Positions 8,230 to 17,584 of a DNA stretch of 64,000 bases are shown here, piece after piece. The stretch lies in the NCBI GenBank assembly GCA_030632885.1, contig DAOVTW010000013.1, positions 4,876 to 68,875 of the forward strand, read 5' to 3'. Origin of the DNA: JAIOSM01 sp023143455 (lineage in GTDB: Bacteria > Desulfobacterota > Desulfobacteria > Desulfobacterales > Desulfobacteraceae). The notes below the pieces were generated by a model. It was given only the letters and a program-made list of their open reading frames with translations. It searched no databases and was not told the DNA's origin. A program made the position numbers and the translations under genes. Every line of letters begins with the position of its first letter. Position 1 is the first letter of the stretch.

Positions 8230-9258
8230 ATGCAAAAGACTTTATATACATTAACATCAGTTTTACTTATATCTTGTTTTATTACTTTACCCAATGTCTT
8301 TGGAAAAGAGACTGGTAGCCTTAAGTCCTTCTTTAATAGTAAAACTGGATTTTACTATACAGTACAAAAAGGGGATACTCTCTGGGATCTTTCACAAAAA
8401 TTTTATAGCTCTGAATGGGACTGGCCCGGTCTCTGGGAATTAAACGATAAGATCAAAAATCCTCATTTAATCTATCCTGGAGAAAGACTGAAAGTTTTCT
8501 TTAAAGGAGGGCTCTCCTTAGAAAACAGACCGATTTATGTAGAACCTGAAAAAGATCTAAAACCAGTTGAAAAGCCCGTGGAAGTAAAAGTTGAAAAAGT
8601 TATAATACCAAAGCCTGAGATCAAAATCTCATTTTTCTACCCCTTCATAGATAGTGTTGGTTTTATTAAAAAAAATGCTGTCTCTCCTACAGGAAAAATT
8701 TTACGTTCAGAGAACAACGCTAATTTGATATCAGAAAACGATATTGTTTATGTTAAAGCATCAAAAAATGATTCATTAATCCCTGGTAAATTATATCAGG
8801 TTTATGAAACAACAAAAATTGCCAGAAAAAGAATAAGACATTCAATAAAAGGCATAATTCAAATCAATGAAAATAAAAAAGGTTATTTTACTGCAAAAAT
8901 TATTGAAACATATATAGACATAAATCCGGATGACTTAATAATGAATTTTCTTGAAAGAGATAAAGAATTTATAATTAAAGAAGATAATGATAAAATAAAT
9001 GCAGAAATTATTTGTAATGATGAAGATGATTCTATGTTTGGAGATCGCCAACTTGTATATATGGACCTTGGAAAAGATGACAATATTGAAATAGGGCAAA
9101 TCTATACAATTTACAAAGTCCTTGGGAAAAAAGAAAAAGTAGCATTTGACCCGATTAAGACAGGTAAAATTATAGTAATACACACTGAAGACATTTCATC
9201 AACTGTATTGATTTTTTCTACAAACGAGGAGATACACATCGGAGATCCAGTACATTAA
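8230..9258 (+). CDS. LysM-domain envelope protein
   Basis: 342 residues. A signal peptide covers about 1-25 (hydrophobic SVLLISCFITLPNVFG), and a LysM domain about 40-95 (YYTVQKGDTLWDLSQKFY, ending NPHLIYPGERLKVFF), which binds peptidoglycan. The LysM includes the WDWPGLWELN insertion common in Desulfobacterota proteins. A Pro/Lys/Val-rich linker (EKPVEVKVEKVIIPKPE) leads into a C-terminal beta-rich region of no family I recognise. The protein is probably periplasmic. A TTGACA-type promoter lies in front of it. Confidence 0.85.
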   Translation: MQKTLYTLTSVLLISCFITLPNVFGKETGSLKSFFNSKTGFYYTVQKGDTLWDLSQKFYSSEWDWPGLWELNDKIKNPHLIYPGERLKVFFKGGLSLENRPIYVEPEKDLKPVEKPVEVKVEKVIIPKPEIKISFFYPFIDSVGFIKKNAVSPTGKILRSENNANLISENDIVYVKASKNDSLIPGKLYQVYETTKIARKRIRHSIKGIIQINENKKGYFTAKIIETYIDINPDDLIMNFLERDKEFIIKEDNDKINAEIICNDEDDSMFGDRQLVYMDLGKDDNIEIGQIYTIYKVLGKKEKVAFDPIKTGKIIVIHTEDISSTVLIFSTNEEIHIGDPVH

Positions 9259-9268
9259 AATGTCTATT

Positions 9269-11110
9269 TTACTGCTGGCGCTCTGCCCATGTTACACGGA
9301 GCACTTCCTGGTAGGTGGTAATACCTTGTAACATCTTTTTTATGGCATCTTCTCTTACTGTTGTAAAACCTTCTGCTACAGCATGCTTTCTTAACTCGGC
9401 AAGGTCAATATCATAAGATGTCAAGCTTTTCAGCAAATCTGAGTAAGGCAGGATTTCATATACTGCAATTCTCCCTTTATATCCTGTCTTCCTGCATTTT
9501 ATACAGCCTTTGCCATACTTAAGCTTAATTTTACCTTTTTCCTTTAAATTTAGTCCCATGTCAATTAATTCATTTGCTTCCATTTCATACTCAATAGAAC
9601 AAAAAGGGCAGACCTTTTTTACAAGACGCTGAGCTATTAAACCCACAACAGAGGATTGAATCAAATATGGTGGTATTCCTAAGTCCAGCATACGAGCAAT
9701 AGCCAATACTGCATCATTTGTATGAAGTGTCGACAAAACAAGGTGGCCTGTCAGGGCTGCCTGCACAGCACTTTGAGCAGTCTGAAGGTCTCTTATCTCT
9801 CCCACCATTATTATATCCGGGTCCTGCCTCATAATATTTCTTAAAATAGAGTCAAATGTAACACCAATAGCCGGTTGAACAGCAATCTGATTAAAATCTT
9901 CATGGATCATTTCAATAGGATCTTCAATTGTTGTAATATTAACTTGGGATGTTGACAATGTACTCAAGCTTGAATAAAGTGTGGTGGATTTCCCGCTCCC
10001 TGTGGGACCAGTTACAAGAACGATACCAAATGGTTTTCTTATAATATTTGTATATTTATCAAGATCAATGGTTGAAAACCCCAATGTTTCAAGATCCTGA
10101 AATAAAACCTCAGGGTCCATAATCCTCATAACAACTTTTTCACCAAATGCCACAGGTATGGTTGATACCCTGATCTCAACCTCGACATTATCTTTTTCAA
10201 TTTTTATCCTTCCATCCTGGGGCTTTCTTTTTTCTGCCATATCAAGCCTGGACAAGGTCTTGATTCTACTAACGATTGCATTATGAACACTTTTAGGAAG
10301 TTTGTGCACAGTATGAAGGGCTCCGTCAATCCGCATTCTTACAAGAGTCTCATCTCTTTTGGGCTCAATGTGAATATCACTTGCCTTTTGATCAAAGGCA
10401 TAGGAAAAAATATGATTTACAGCATTAACAATATGCTGATCAGTCGCTGGGACTTCACCATCTGATTGCAAAGTCATATATTGTTCAAGATTACCAAGGT
10501 CTACACTATTGCCGGTAAATTGTTCTTCAGCTGCAGTAATGGAACTGCGAAATTCAAAAAATTCATTAATCAATTTATAAATATCTAACCTCGGGCTTAT
10601 AACCGGAATTACTTTTAAATTTGAAACTCTTTCAACATCTTTTATAGCTTCAAACTTATCAGGGTCAGAAATAGCGACTACTAATCTGCCCTCTTTTATT
10701 TCAATTGGTAAAAGTAAATGTTTTTTTGCAAAAGATTTAGGTATAATTTTTGTCACAAGATTCAAATCAAGCTTTAACGGGTCAATTTTTTTAAAAGGGA
10801 GCCCCCATTTCTTTGCAAAAATTTTATAAATAATATCTTCATCAAGTTGTTTTGAAGGCTGATCTGTTCTTTTTAATTTCAGATATAAAATAACATCCAC
10901 AAAAGTGATATCAATTGCAGAACCATTCTTCTCTCTTTCTTTCTTTATTGTCCTTCTTATGATTTTTTCTTTTTTTAGTACATCCCTTGCCTGATTTGCT
11001 GAAACAACACCTGCATTTAGGAGAATTTGACAAAGGTCTGTTGATGAGAGCTTATTTGAAGAGAGTTTATTTGACGAAAACTTATGATTAGTTTTTTTTT
11101 GTTCCACCAC
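9269..11110 (-). CDS. GspE/PilB-family secretion or pilus assembly ATPase
   Basis: 613 residues. The N-terminal region includes a Ser/Asn-rich direct repeat (SSNKLSSNKLSS), then a T2SSE N-terminal domain (about 90-190). The ATPase core has ASDIHIEP, VRMRIDG, Walker A GPTGSGKST near residue 366, the Asp box and Walker B (RQDPDIIMVGEIRD), and a His box (GHLVLSTLHTND). A four-cysteine zinc module (CPFC ... CIKC) lies near 500-545. This layout belongs to GspE (type II secretion) and PilB (type IV pilus extension) alike. No other secretion or pilus genes are nearby, so the system cannot be decided here. Confidence 0.92.
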   Translation of the reverse strand: MVEQKKTNHKFSSNKLSSNKLSSTDLCQILLNAGVVSANQARDVLKKEKIIRRTIKKEREKNGSAIDITFVDVILYLKLKRTDQPSKQLDEDIIYKIFAKKWGLPFKKIDPLKLDLNLVTKIIPKSFAKKHLLLPIEIKEGRLVVAISDPDKFEAIKDVERVSNLKVIPVISPRLDIYKLINEFFEFRSSITAAEEQFTGNSVDLGNLEQYMTLQSDGEVPATDQHIVNAVNHIFSYAFDQKASDIHIEPKRDETLVRMRIDGALHTVHKLPKSVHNAIVSRIKTLSRLDMAEKRKPQDGRIKIEKDNVEVEIRVSTIPVAFGEKVVMRIMDPEVLFQDLETLGFSTIDLDKYTNIIRKPFGIVLVTGPTGSGKSTTLYSSLSTLSTSQVNITTIEDPIEMIHEDFNQIAVQPAIGVTFDSILRNIMRQDPDIIMVGEIRDLQTAQSAVQAALTGHLVLSTLHTNDAVLAIARMLDLGIPPYLIQSSVVGLIAQRLVKKVCPFCSIEYEMEANELIDMGLNLKEKGKIKLKYGKGCIKCRKTGYKGRIAVYEILPYSDLLKSLTSYDIDLAELRKHAVAEGFTTVREDAIKKMLQGITTYQEVLRVTWAERQQ

Positions 11111-11338
11111 TGTTACCTGCCTTCTGAGTAATAAAGTATTAAAATGTAAGTAAACATGATGCTCTGTAAAACATTGGTCGCAATCATAGCATTAAATTAT
11201 ATTATAATTCAACCATTTATACCCTGTCAATTACAGACAATGACGATTTATAAATTAGATATAAAATTATTCTTTGTATTAAATGAGGATGTTTGGAAAT
11301 ACTTTAAGAAAAGGGATGTTTATGTATAAAAACAATAA

Positions 11339-11370
11339 CCCCCTGCTCGTTAACACAACAGAACAGGGGA
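11339..11370 (-). terminator. Weak intrinsic terminator after the ferredoxin gene
   Basis: CCCCTG (11340-11345) and CAGGGG (11364-11369) form a six-pair stem. On the minus strand it is followed by a T-rich stretch (TTATTGTTTTT). It lies just downstream of the ferredoxin stop. The loop is long, so efficiency is uncertain. Confidence 0.45.
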
Positions 11371-11386
11371 TTAAAAATATTGTTTA

Positions 11387-11575
11387 TTAATCTTCTTCTA
11401 TAACAATAGCGTCTTCTTCGCAAACTTCAACACAGCTTTCACAGCCCATGCATTCTTCTGCATTTACGGGAACAGATTTCTCTTCTTCCATCTCAAAAAC
11501 CTCAACAGGGCAAACATCTACACACTCTTCACAACCTACGCACTTTTCTGCGTCAACAATTGGATTAAAAGCCAT
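11387..11575 (-). CDS. 2[4Fe-4S] ferredoxin
   Basis: A 62-residue acidic protein with two cluster motifs: CVGCEECVDVCP near the N-terminus and CMGCESCVEVCE in the second half. The second motif ends in Glu rather than the usual Pro. This is a clostridial-type ferredoxin, a soluble electron carrier that would suit an anaerobe. An AGGAGG ribosome-binding site lies just before the ATG, which suggests strong translation. It is a single-gene unit by spacing. Confidence 0.94.
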   Translation of the reverse strand: MAFNPIVDAEKCVGCEECVDVCPVEVFEMEEEKSVPVNAEECMGCESCVEVCEEDAIVIEED

Positions 11576-11665
11576 TTTAAAAAACCTCCTAAAATTTTTC
11601 TATTTTTATCAAACCAACATTATAAATTACTTTACAAAGCACATTTATAATAAAAACCAAAACAA

Positions 11666-12604
11666 TTAAACTCTTACTAAACAAATCGGGACCTTTTGAC
11701 CAACCCCTTGAAAAAAGCTGCTTATAACATCTCCTTGCAAAAGATACAACTTTATTTTAACTTCAAGCTTACAACTATCATCTCTTTCAGCAGATATATT
11801 CAAAGGTTGTTGACCTGATATAACAAGGTCGTAAACATATTTATTAAATTCTTCAATCCACTGATTTTTATTTTCACATTTATTTTCATGCACTTTTAAG
11901 CTATCAATGTCAAGTAATTTTATTTTCTTTTTTGAAACAGACATCAAATATTCCATCACAGCAGGACTTGTTGTTACAAAAAGCAAAGAAGTGTCAAAAG
12001 CACTAAAAGGGTTTTTGTTATTAAAAAACTCAACCCAGGCGCGTACACGTTCTGAGGTCATATACTCCCCTAAGTCCTCAACTCTCTTTTTATCAAGTTC
12101 TTTATCAAGTCCATGGATAGCTGAAAAAAGGTTTTGTTCATCCTTTTTTATTGAATTAAATTTGCTGTTCAGGTTCTCTTTTTCTAAATCATAAATTTTT
12201 GCCAACCTTAAAAACATAAGATTCTTCAATAAAGAGTCTTCTTTTGATGGCAAATCACTGCTCGCCTTGTGGTTTCTCTCTATTTCTCCACGGATATGAG
12301 CAACAGCAGTATCATCTGTAAAATAAGGCTTATCCTGTAAGAATACCTTTAAATTACCCTTGTTTTCCTTGTTCAATTCACCCCAGTTCCTATATTCATT
12401 AACTTTGTGCATCACAAGTTCAAAATCTTTGTTTTCAGCATAAACTGGCAATAAAAAATCTTTATCCTTTATATGCCTGATACTTTCTTCAAACTCAGTT
12501 TGCCTTGATACAGGAAAAAAGAGAATGGATTTAAAAAGAGCTGAGATAGCTTTAACATCAGTTGCTTGCATATGCGTAAACGGAAAAAATATTGGATTTA
12601 TCAT
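11666..12604 (-). CDS. Conserved-looking protein of unknown function
   Basis: 312 residues, not recognised. There is no signal peptide or clear membrane segment. The middle (about 115-175) is highly charged and helix-prone (LRLAKIYDLEKENLNSKFNSIKKDEQN, LDKELDKKRVEDLG), probably coiled coil. The C-terminal half contains FDTSLLFVTTSPAVMEYLMSVSKKKIKLLDIDSL, which looks like an alpha/beta unit. Codon use resembles its neighbours. It is divergent from lptD, with the lptD promoter in the gap. Confidence 0.75.
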   Translation of the reverse strand: MINPIFFPFTHMQATDVKAISALFKSILFFPVSRQTEFEESIRHIKDKDFLLPVYAENKDFELVMHKVNEYRNWGELNKENKGNLKVFLQDKPYFTDDTAVAHIRGEIERNHKASSDLPSKEDSLLKNLMFLRLAKIYDLEKENLNSKFNSIKKDEQNLFSAIHGLDKELDKKRVEDLGEYMTSERVRAWVEFFNNKNPFSAFDTSLLFVTTSPAVMEYLMSVSKKKIKLLDIDSLKVHENKCENKNQWIEEFNKYVYDLVISGQQPLNISAERDDSCKLEVKIKLYLLQGDVISSFFQGVGQKVPICLVRV

Positions 12605-12661
12605 AATTCACACTCTGTTATTTTTAATTTTATTCATATATAGAACATTCTACATCTTGAC

Positions 12662-12690
12662 TTGACTTTTATTATTCAAAATGGTTTATA
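12662..12690 (+). promoter_or_regulatory. Probable promoter for the lptD operon
   Basis: TTGACT (12662-12667) is separated by 17 bases from TTTATA (12685-12690). A second overlapping TTGACT starts at 12657. The hexamers lie 50-80 bases before the lptD start chosen here, which supports that start over the earlier ATG at 12681. Confidence 0.5.
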
Positions 12691-12740
12691 CAATAATTCT
12701 TTTGTTTGTGCAAATTCATCAAACTAAACCAAATTGGTAT

Positions 12741-14945
12741 ATGAAAAAAATTAAACCAATAATACATGTTCTAATTTTTTTAATCATTATCCTGACTTGT
12801 TCTTTTGTGAATGCATCTGATCTTCTCACCAAAAAGGGTGAAAAAATTAAATGGAACATCTCTGCATTGAAAGTCAGCTATGATGATAGAAAAGGTATTT
12901 ACGTTGCTGAACATGATGTAACAATCAAAGGTGGAGACACTGAACTAACAGCAGATTACCTTGAGTTTAATAATATATCAACAGATGCTTATGCCCGAGG
13001 GAATATCACCTTAACTTCAGGCAAAGATATAATCACATGCGAAGCCTTACAGATAAACCTCCAATCTGAAACAGGTACCATCTACAATGGGACTCTTTTT
13101 ATGCAGGCAAATAATTTTCACATCAAAGGAAATAAAATAGAAAAACTCAAGGGGGACACATATAAAACTGATAAAGGAACAATCACTTCCTGCGATGGTG
13201 ATGTTCCGGATTGGAAGATTTCAGCACAGGATATTGAAGTAACAATTGAGGGATATGGTTTTGCAAAGCATGCTACTTTATGGGCAAAAAAAGTACCCAC
13301 CATATACGTGCCATATCTTATTTTCCCTGCAAAAAAGGAACGCCAGACAGGATTCCTATCACCACGGTATTCTTCATCAACTAGAAAAGGTTTAGAATAT
13401 GAACAACCCTTATTCCTGGCTATCTCAAAAAATCAGGATGCTACAATTTATTTAGATTATATGAAAGAACGTGGGGTTAAAACCGCATTAGAATACCGAT
13501 ATATTCTTGATGCTGAATCTAAAGGTGGATTTTATTTTGATTATTTGGATGACAAAAAGATAGATGATGGTACAAAAGCAACATCTGATTACAGTTTCGA
13601 GTCTACACCTACGAGGACAAATTCAAACAGATACTGGGTAAGGTCAAAGCTTGACCAGAAACTTCCTTTAGAATACTCATTAAAGCTGGATGTTGATGTA
13701 GTAAGTGATGCAGATTATCTCTATGAATTCAAAAATGGTTATACTGGATTTACGGAAACCAGAAACTACTTTGAAAAAACTTTCGGTAGAAGCATTGATG
13801 ATTATGATGATATAACACGAGAAAATAGACTTAACATCAACAAAATTTGGGAAAACAAAACTTTTAATTTAGACGTTCAGTGGTTTGACAATGTAACGGC
13901 GCGCCGACATGACTATGAAGACAACACTCTTCAGTATCTACCGTCAATTGGATACACATCTTCAAGACAAAAAATCAATTCTTCTTTGTTCTATTATGAT
14001 ATTAACTCTATCTTTAATTCTTTTTACAGAAAAGATACAACCACTACCCTTATTAATGGAGAGAGATTTGACATTCACCCGACTTTTTCACTCCCTTTTA
14101 GATTTAAACAATATCTTTCCATTGAGCCTTCAATTGGCTTAAGAGAAACTGCCTGGTATACAGATGGCTTTCAAAATACAACCACTGGAATTAATGAGGA
14201 AGGTAAATTTGTACACAGAGAAATTTTTGATTCCCACCTTGATATTTCTACAAAAATTATAAAGATATTTAATACAAACTCTGAGTTTGCCGACAAAATA
14301 AAACATGAAATCATTCCGGAACTTAAATATACTTATATTCCAGATATCGACCAAACTGATTTACCATTTTTCACTTCAATAGATAGAATTGACAAAAATA
14401 ACAGTATTACATGGCTTTTAACCCAGAGGTTTACAACAAGGAAAACAACAGAAAACAATAAAAACTTATACTATGAATTTGCATGGATAAAACTCTACCA
14501 AACATATGATATCAACGAAAAAAAAGATGACGGTGATGAGCCATTCTCTGATATTTCTTTTGAAGGTGAATTTTCTTTTAATCAATATATTTACTTTGAC
14601 TCCAGATTTGACTATTCACCCTATTCCCATAATTTAACTTCCCATGAAACAGGTATTACACTCTCAGATCTAAGAGGTGATTCTTTGCATGCTGAATACC
14701 GATACAAAAGAGATATGTCAAAATCAGCACTTGGAATTATTAAAATCATTATTTTTGATGGTCTAAGTGCATATTATTCCCATGAACAGGACATATTTAA
14801 TGATAGAAGAATTGAGTCTAAAATTGGTTTTGAATTTGAAAGATCATGCTGGTCATTTTTAACTTCTTATTCAGATAGTCCAGATGACAAATCAATTTCA
14901 ATTTTTATTAAGCTACATGGTATCGGAGCATTTGGAACAAAATGA
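12741..14945 (+). CDS. lptD: LPS-assembly outer membrane protein LptD
   Basis: 734 residues from ATG 12741, which gives a normal signal peptide (basic KKIK, hydrophobic HVLIFLIIILTCSF, cleavage after VNA). The OstA/LptA-like periplasmic domain spans about 40-190 (YVAEHDVTIKGGDTELTADYLEFNN, DIITCEALQINLQ). The large C-terminal beta-barrel (LptD domain) begins near VPYLIFPAKKERQTGFLSPRYSSSTRKGLEYEQP, a family signature. LptD with LptE places lipopolysaccharide in the outer leaflet. An upstream ATG at 12681 would add 20 residues and break the signal peptide. The next gene overlaps by 4 bases. Confidence 0.92.
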   Translation: MKKIKPIIHVLIFLIIILTCSFVNASDLLTKKGEKIKWNISALKVSYDDRKGIYVAEHDVTIKGGDTELTADYLEFNNISTDAYARGNITLTSGKDIITCEALQINLQSETGTIYNGTLFMQANNFHIKGNKIEKLKGDTYKTDKGTITSCDGDVPDWKISAQDIEVTIEGYGFAKHATLWAKKVPTIYVPYLIFPAKKERQTGFLSPRYSSSTRKGLEYEQPLFLAISKNQDATIYLDYMKERGVKTALEYRYILDAESKGGFYFDYLDDKKIDDGTKATSDYSFESTPTRTNSNRYWVRSKLDQKLPLEYSLKLDVDVVSDADYLYEFKNGYTGFTETRNYFEKTFGRSIDDYDDITRENRLNINKIWENKTFNLDVQWFDNVTARRHDYEDNTLQYLPSIGYTSSRQKINSSLFYYDINSIFNSFYRKDTTTTLINGERFDIHPTFSLPFRFKQYLSIEPSIGLRETAWYTDGFQNTTTGINEEGKFVHREIFDSHLDISTKIIKIFNTNSEFADKIKHEIIPELKYTYIPDIDQTDLPFFTSIDRIDKNNSITWLLTQRFTTRKTTENNKNLYYEFAWIKLYQTYDINEKKDDGDEPFSDISFEGEFSFNQYIYFDSRFDYSPYSHNLTSHETGITLSDLRGDSLHAEYRYKRDMSKSALGIIKIIIFDGLSAYYSHEQDIFNDRRIESKIGFEFERSCWSFLTSYSDSPDDKSISIFIKLHGIGAFGTK

Positions 14946-15466
14946 ATATGGAGCAACATTGGTTTGTCCTGCTTACAAAGAGCAATTTTGAAAATGTTGT
15001 TTGTGAAAGAATTTACCAAAAAAACTTTGAGATCTTTCTGCCGACAATAAAGACCAAAAGCCGAGCAAGAAATAAAAAAATAATGATTGACAGACCTCTT
15101 TTCCCGGGATACATCTTTGTTAAGTCATATTCTGATCCTCAAACTTATTTAAATATTTTAAAAACACCTGGAGCTGTCCGCTTGCTTGGGAACAAAGACA
15201 ATCCGGTCCCGGTCCCAACAATTCAGATTGAGTCATTGAAAATATTAACAAAGTCTGAGGCTGATATAATTACAGGTGACTCAATAAAACTTAAAAAAGG
15301 AACACCTGTTTTGATAATAAATGGTCCCATGGTTGGTGTTAAAGGAATATTTATAAAATATAAAGGTAAAAACAGGGTTATAATTGATATTGATTCATTA
15401 AACCAATTCGCCGGTATTGAGGTCCCAAAAGAAAATATTGAAAAAGTACCAGATATAATGTTATAA
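14942..15466 (+). CDS. NusG paralogue (RfaH/UpxY-like transcription elongation factor)
   Basis: 174 residues with a NusG N-terminal domain (HWFVLLTKSNFENVVCERIYQKNFEIFLP, FPGYIFVK, VRLLGNKDNPVPVP) and a C-terminal KOW domain (GTPVLIINGPMVGVKGIFIKYKGKNRVIIDIDSL). Housekeeping NusG normally lies by secE and rplK; this copy overlaps lptD by ATGA and is therefore probably a specialised paralogue. In RfaH-type factors the target is a long envelope operon. Whether it acts on its own operon is an inference. Confidence 0.85.
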   Translation: MNMEQHWFVLLTKSNFENVVCERIYQKNFEIFLPTIKTKSRARNKKIMIDRPLFPGYIFVKSYSDPQTYLNILKTPGAVRLLGNKDNPVPVPTIQIESLKILTKSEADIITGDSIKLKKGTPVLIINGPMVGVKGIFIKYKGKNRVIIDIDSLNQFAGIEVPKENIEKVPDIML

Positions 15467-15541
15467 CTTACTTGACTTATTATCAAATTTTGATTAATAA
15501 CATCATTATTAAAAACACCTAAAATAAAACAAAGAGGAATT

Positions 15542-15817
15542 ATGAATAAACTTGAATTAATTTCTGCCCTGAAGGAAAGAACTAAACTTTCTAAAACAGA
15601 AGCAAATGAAGTTGTAAATATTTTTTTCGATTCATTGAGAAATTCTTTTATTAAAGGTGAAAGAGTCGAAATAAGAGGATTGTGCAGTTTCTATATTAAA
15701 GAATATAAGGGATATACAGGCAGGAATCCTAAAACAGGTGCCCAGGTTAAAATTGCTAAAAAAAAGTTGCCTTTTTTCAAATGTGGCAAGGGATTAAAGG
15801 ATCGGGTAGATTATTAA
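15542..15817 (+). CDS. HU/IHF-family DNA-binding protein
   Basis: A 91-residue HU/IHF fold: N-terminal helices (MNKLELISALKERTKLSKTEANEVVNIFFDSL), beta saddle (ERVEIRGLCSFYIKEYKGYTGRNPKTGAQVKI), and C-terminal helix (KKLPFFKCGKGLKDRV). The GRNPKTG turn at the DNA-intercalating arm is intact. It bends DNA as a dimer. A GAGGAAT ribosome-binding site precedes the ATG. holB follows after three bases. HU cannot be told from an IHF subunit by eye. Confidence 0.93.
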   Translation: MNKLELISALKERTKLSKTEANEVVNIFFDSLRNSFIKGERVEIRGLCSFYIKEYKGYTGRNPKTGAQVKIAKKKLPFFKCGKGLKDRVDY

Positions 15818-15820
15818 AAT

Positions 15821-16783
15821 ATGGTTGCTGACAAAACAATATCGGTTCCTAATAACCCTTCCAACAAACCAAATACCTTATCTGAACTTGAAAACATAAT
15901 TAAAAAAAATACAATACCCAATGCTTTACTATTCACAGGTGGCAATAACACATTCCTTATGAAATGTGCTATCAACTTTGCAAAATCTGTTAACTGTTTT
16001 GAGCCTTTGGAAAAAGTTTTTTTTGAGATTCCATGCAACCAATGCAGATCATGTAAAAAAATAATGGCTGGAATGCATCCTGACATTCTGAGCATATCAC
16101 CGGACAATCAAAAAATAAAAATATCTGCCATAAGGGACATTTACCAATCAATCATTTCAAAACCCAATGAAGCAAAAATGAGAGCTGTTCTTATTGAGGA
16201 TGCTGAATCAATGAATGAACAGGCACAGAATGCTTTCTTGAAAATGCTTGAAGAACCACCTGCAAATACTTTTTTCATATTAATTGCAAACAATATAAAT
16301 TCACTTCTTGCTACCATTGTTTCAAGATGCCGGAGTATCAGGCTTCAACCACATGAGACCAAAGACATGAAGGCTTTCTCATTCAACAAGGAAAATGATA
16401 TTGATTGGCAACAAAGACAAGAATGGCTTTTAAGAGAAATTATAAGTATAGTCTCAAACAATAGAAACGACAGATTCAAAAAACTTAAACCATTACTCCT
16501 TGCAGAAAAACTCAGCAATGAACCAAACCTTTTAGAAGGTTCTCTTTCAATTATCAGAGCTTTTTTACGAGACATTACAATAATCAGATACAGTTCTGAC
16601 AAAATCACAAACATTAATTATTTAACAAACTTAACAAACCTCTCAAAAAAAATATCTTTAAAAAAAAGCCTCTCTTTTTTTAAAGAGCTTTATGAAGCTG
16701 AAAGAAAAAATCAATCAAATCCTTCTTCCACAAGACTAAACCTGGAAACTTTTTTTTTAAAACTATCATGGAAAAAAATATAG
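15821..16783 (+). CDS. holB: DNA polymerase III subunit delta'
   Basis: 320 residues, homologous to the clamp-loader AAA+ fold. The place of the P-loop reads TGGNNTFLMK, which lacks the Walker A Lys-Ser/Thr, as in non-hydrolysing delta' subunits. A zinc module (CNQCRSCKKIMAGMHPD) and the LIEDAESMNEQAQNAFLKMLEEPP block with a later SRCRSIRL arginine-finger motif are present. It acts with DnaX and HolA to load the sliding clamp. Its position between HU and ricT, with spacing under five bases, indicates an operon. Confidence 0.92.
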   Translation: MVADKTISVPNNPSNKPNTLSELENIIKKNTIPNALLFTGGNNTFLMKCAINFAKSVNCFEPLEKVFFEIPCNQCRSCKKIMAGMHPDILSISPDNQKIKISAIRDIYQSIISKPNEAKMRAVLIEDAESMNEQAQNAFLKMLEEPPANTFFILIANNINSLLATIVSRCRSIRLQPHETKDMKAFSFNKENDIDWQQRQEWLLREIISIVSNNRNDRFKKLKPLLLAEKLSNEPNLLEGSLSIIRAFLRDITIIRYSSDKITNINYLTNLTNLSKKISLKKSLSFFKELYEAERKNQSNPSSTRLNLETFFLKLSWKKI

Positions 16784-16786
16784 CTC

Positions 16787-17584
16787 ATGACAAAAGTTAC
16801 AGGAGTAAAATTTAAGGATGGAGGGAAAATTTATGATTTTGAGAGTTTTGCTCTGGTCTTGAATGTTGGGGATAAAGTTATTGTTGAAACAGAACAGGGT
16901 CAAGGATTTGGAGCAGTTGAAATCCCGCCAAAAGAACTTTTAGAAACTCATAATAAAAAAGACTTAAAAAAAATCTTAAGAGTTGCCACTATTAAAGATT
17001 TAGAAAAAAGAGAAGATAATATCCAGCTTGAAGATAGAGCCTTTAGTTTTTGTGAACAACACGTGAGAGAGCTTGAACTTGTATTGAATCTCTTCAGTGT
17101 TGAAAGTACATTTGACAGAAGCAAGCTTATTTTTTTCTATACAGCCGATGGTAGAGTAGACTTTAGGGAACTTGTTAAATTATTAGTTAAAGAATACAAT
17201 ATTCGTATTGAAATGCGCCAGGTTGGCATTAGAAATCTTGCTAAACATTGTGGTGGTGTAGGGAAGTGTGGCAGAGAACTCTGTTGTTCTTCTTTTATTA
17301 ACAATTTTGCTCCAGTATCAATTAAAATGGCAAAAACTCAGGGGTTGTCTTTAAACCCTGCCAAAATTTCAGGAGTTTGCGGACGATTGATGTGCTGCCT
17401 TACCTTTGAAGAACCGGTGTATAATATAATCAAAAGCACGCTTCCTAAAATTGGATCAACGGTTGAAACAGACGCTGGAAAGGGCAAAGTTATCAGGCAG
17501 AATGTACTTAGAGAAAAATTAACAATCCGCTTAGAAGACAATAGTGAGATTGAAAGGCATAATTCAGATATTATTAAAAAATGA
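16787..17584 (+). CDS. PSP1-domain protein (RicT-like)
   Basis: 265 residues. The N-terminal PSP1 domain and a cysteine-rich C-terminal block (CGGVGKCGRELCCSSFINNF and ISGVCGRLMCCLTFEEP) are the signature of the RicT/YaaT family. In Bacillus, RicT forms an iron-sulfur complex with RicA and RicF that affects RNA maturation; a role in this lineage is not known. The common neighbourhood is holB-ricT-metG, seen here with ATGA overlap into metG. Confidence 0.88.
   Translation: MTKVTGVKFKDGGKIYDFESFALVLNVGDKVIVETEQGQGFGAVEIPPKELLETHNKKDLKKILRVATIKDLEKREDNIQLEDRAFSFCEQHVRELELVLNLFSVESTFDRSKLIFFYTADGRVDFRELVKLLVKEYNIRIEMRQVGIRNLAKHCGGVGKCGRELCCSSFINNFAPVSIKMAKTQGLSLNPAKISGVCGRLMCCLTFEEPVYNIIKSTLPKIGSTVETDAGKGKVIRQNVLREKLTIRLEDNSEIERHNSDIIKK

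Noticed and set aside
12681..12740. Upstream ATG for lptD
   Set aside because: It overlaps the likely -10 element and would put 20 residues before a standard signal peptide.
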